This document shows, one piece after another, positions 63,952 to 64,000 of a stretch of DNA of 64,000 nt. The DNA is taken from the NCBI RefSeq assembly GCF_004135385.1, contig NZ_CP035493.1, forward strand, positions 2,919,440-2,983,439, read 5' to 3'. The translations under genes and the position numbers were made by a program. The notes beneath the pieces were generated by a model. That model searched no databases. It was not told the origin of the DNA and was given only the letters and a program-made list of their open reading frames with translations. The DNA is from Xylanimonas protaetiae. Lineage in GTDB: Bacteria > Actinomycetota > Actinomycetes > Actinomycetales > Cellulomonadaceae. The first letter of the stretch is position 1. The number at the start of each line of letters is the position of its first letter.

Positions 63952-64000
63952 TCAGCGGCCGAAGAGCCGTCCCAGGAACCCGGTCTGCGGGGCGGCGTCC
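63952..64000 (-). CDS. C-terminal end of an unknown protein (partial)
   Basis: The last 15 codons of a minus-strand frame entering from the right edge: DAAPQTGFLGRLFGR and a stop. The composition fits a basic C-terminal tail. No function can be given from so little. Confidence 0.4.
   Translation of the reverse strand, partial: DAAPQTGFLGRLFGR

Noticed and set aside
1-64000. CRISPR arrays, rRNA genes, prophage modules
   Set aside because: I read for regularly spaced repeats, rRNA signatures and phage structural genes and saw none.

Overview
The window is chromosomal DNA of a very GC-rich actinobacterium. The signs are strong G/C bias at third codon positions, many GTG starts, leaderless promoters of the form TANNNT followed 5-7 nt later by ATG/GTG, an F420-type (DUF385) protein, a Corynebacterium-like arsenate reductase, and the actinobacterial order xerD-parA-scpA-scpB-rluB-cmk/der. 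A fused cytidylate kinase/Der GTPase and the overall gene set suggest Micrococcales, perhaps near Cellulomonadaceae/Promicromonosporaceae. That placement is inference.

Layout. 0.1-12 kb is core genome: transketolase, divergent heme O synthase (ctaB), a small membrane protein, an IclR regulator, then the chromosome-partition/rRNA-modification block. 12-17 kb holds an MFS transporter, tRNA-Pro(GGG), and a PD-(D/E)XK endonuclease-like gene split by a 1.77-kb IS1634/IS1549-type element. That element is bracketed by a direct repeat of about 362 bp. 16.7-32.6 kb is accessory: a TmrB-like protein, a LuxR regulator, a two-component system with a FetB-like permease, divergent uppP and a DedA protein, a TetR/hydrolase pair, and assorted small enzymes (DHFR-like, VOC, NUDIX, F420-type, MTA/SAH nucleosidase, membrane-anchored sulfite-oxidase-like enzyme, aldo/keto reductase, FMN reductase). 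32.6-34.2 kb is a decayed, lower-GC patch with thioredoxin and rhodanese fragments.

34.2-47.7 kb is one 12-gene minus-strand operon in which every junction overlaps. It encodes leucine/branched-chain catabolism: branched-chain keto-acid dehydrogenase E1a-E1b-E2, methylcrotonyl-CoA-carboxylase-type beta and alpha subunits, acyl-CoA dehydrogenase, a MaoC hydratase, a CitE-like lyase, both CoA-transferase subunits, thiolase and an SDR. The order matches the Mycobacterium tuberculosis Rv2495c-Rv2504c locus. An Lrp/AsnC gene reads divergently. The carboxylase alpha gene carries two in-frame hairpin-forming insertions.

47.9-57.1 kb has an acyltransferase, a cysteine-desulfurase-like PLP enzyme coupled to a membrane thioredoxin-fold protein, an MpaB/DUF218 pair, and an arsenic locus. 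The arsenic locus has ArsR, ArsM with a Cys-tailed small protein, ArsC and an ArsR-ArsC fusion, but no visible efflux pump. 57.2-64 kb ends with an MBL-fold protein, two hydrolases around a large LuxR-type (LAL) regulator that share a 23-bp operator-like site, and an HpcH/HpaI-type aldolase whose ribosome-binding site lies inside an 18-bp inverted repeat.
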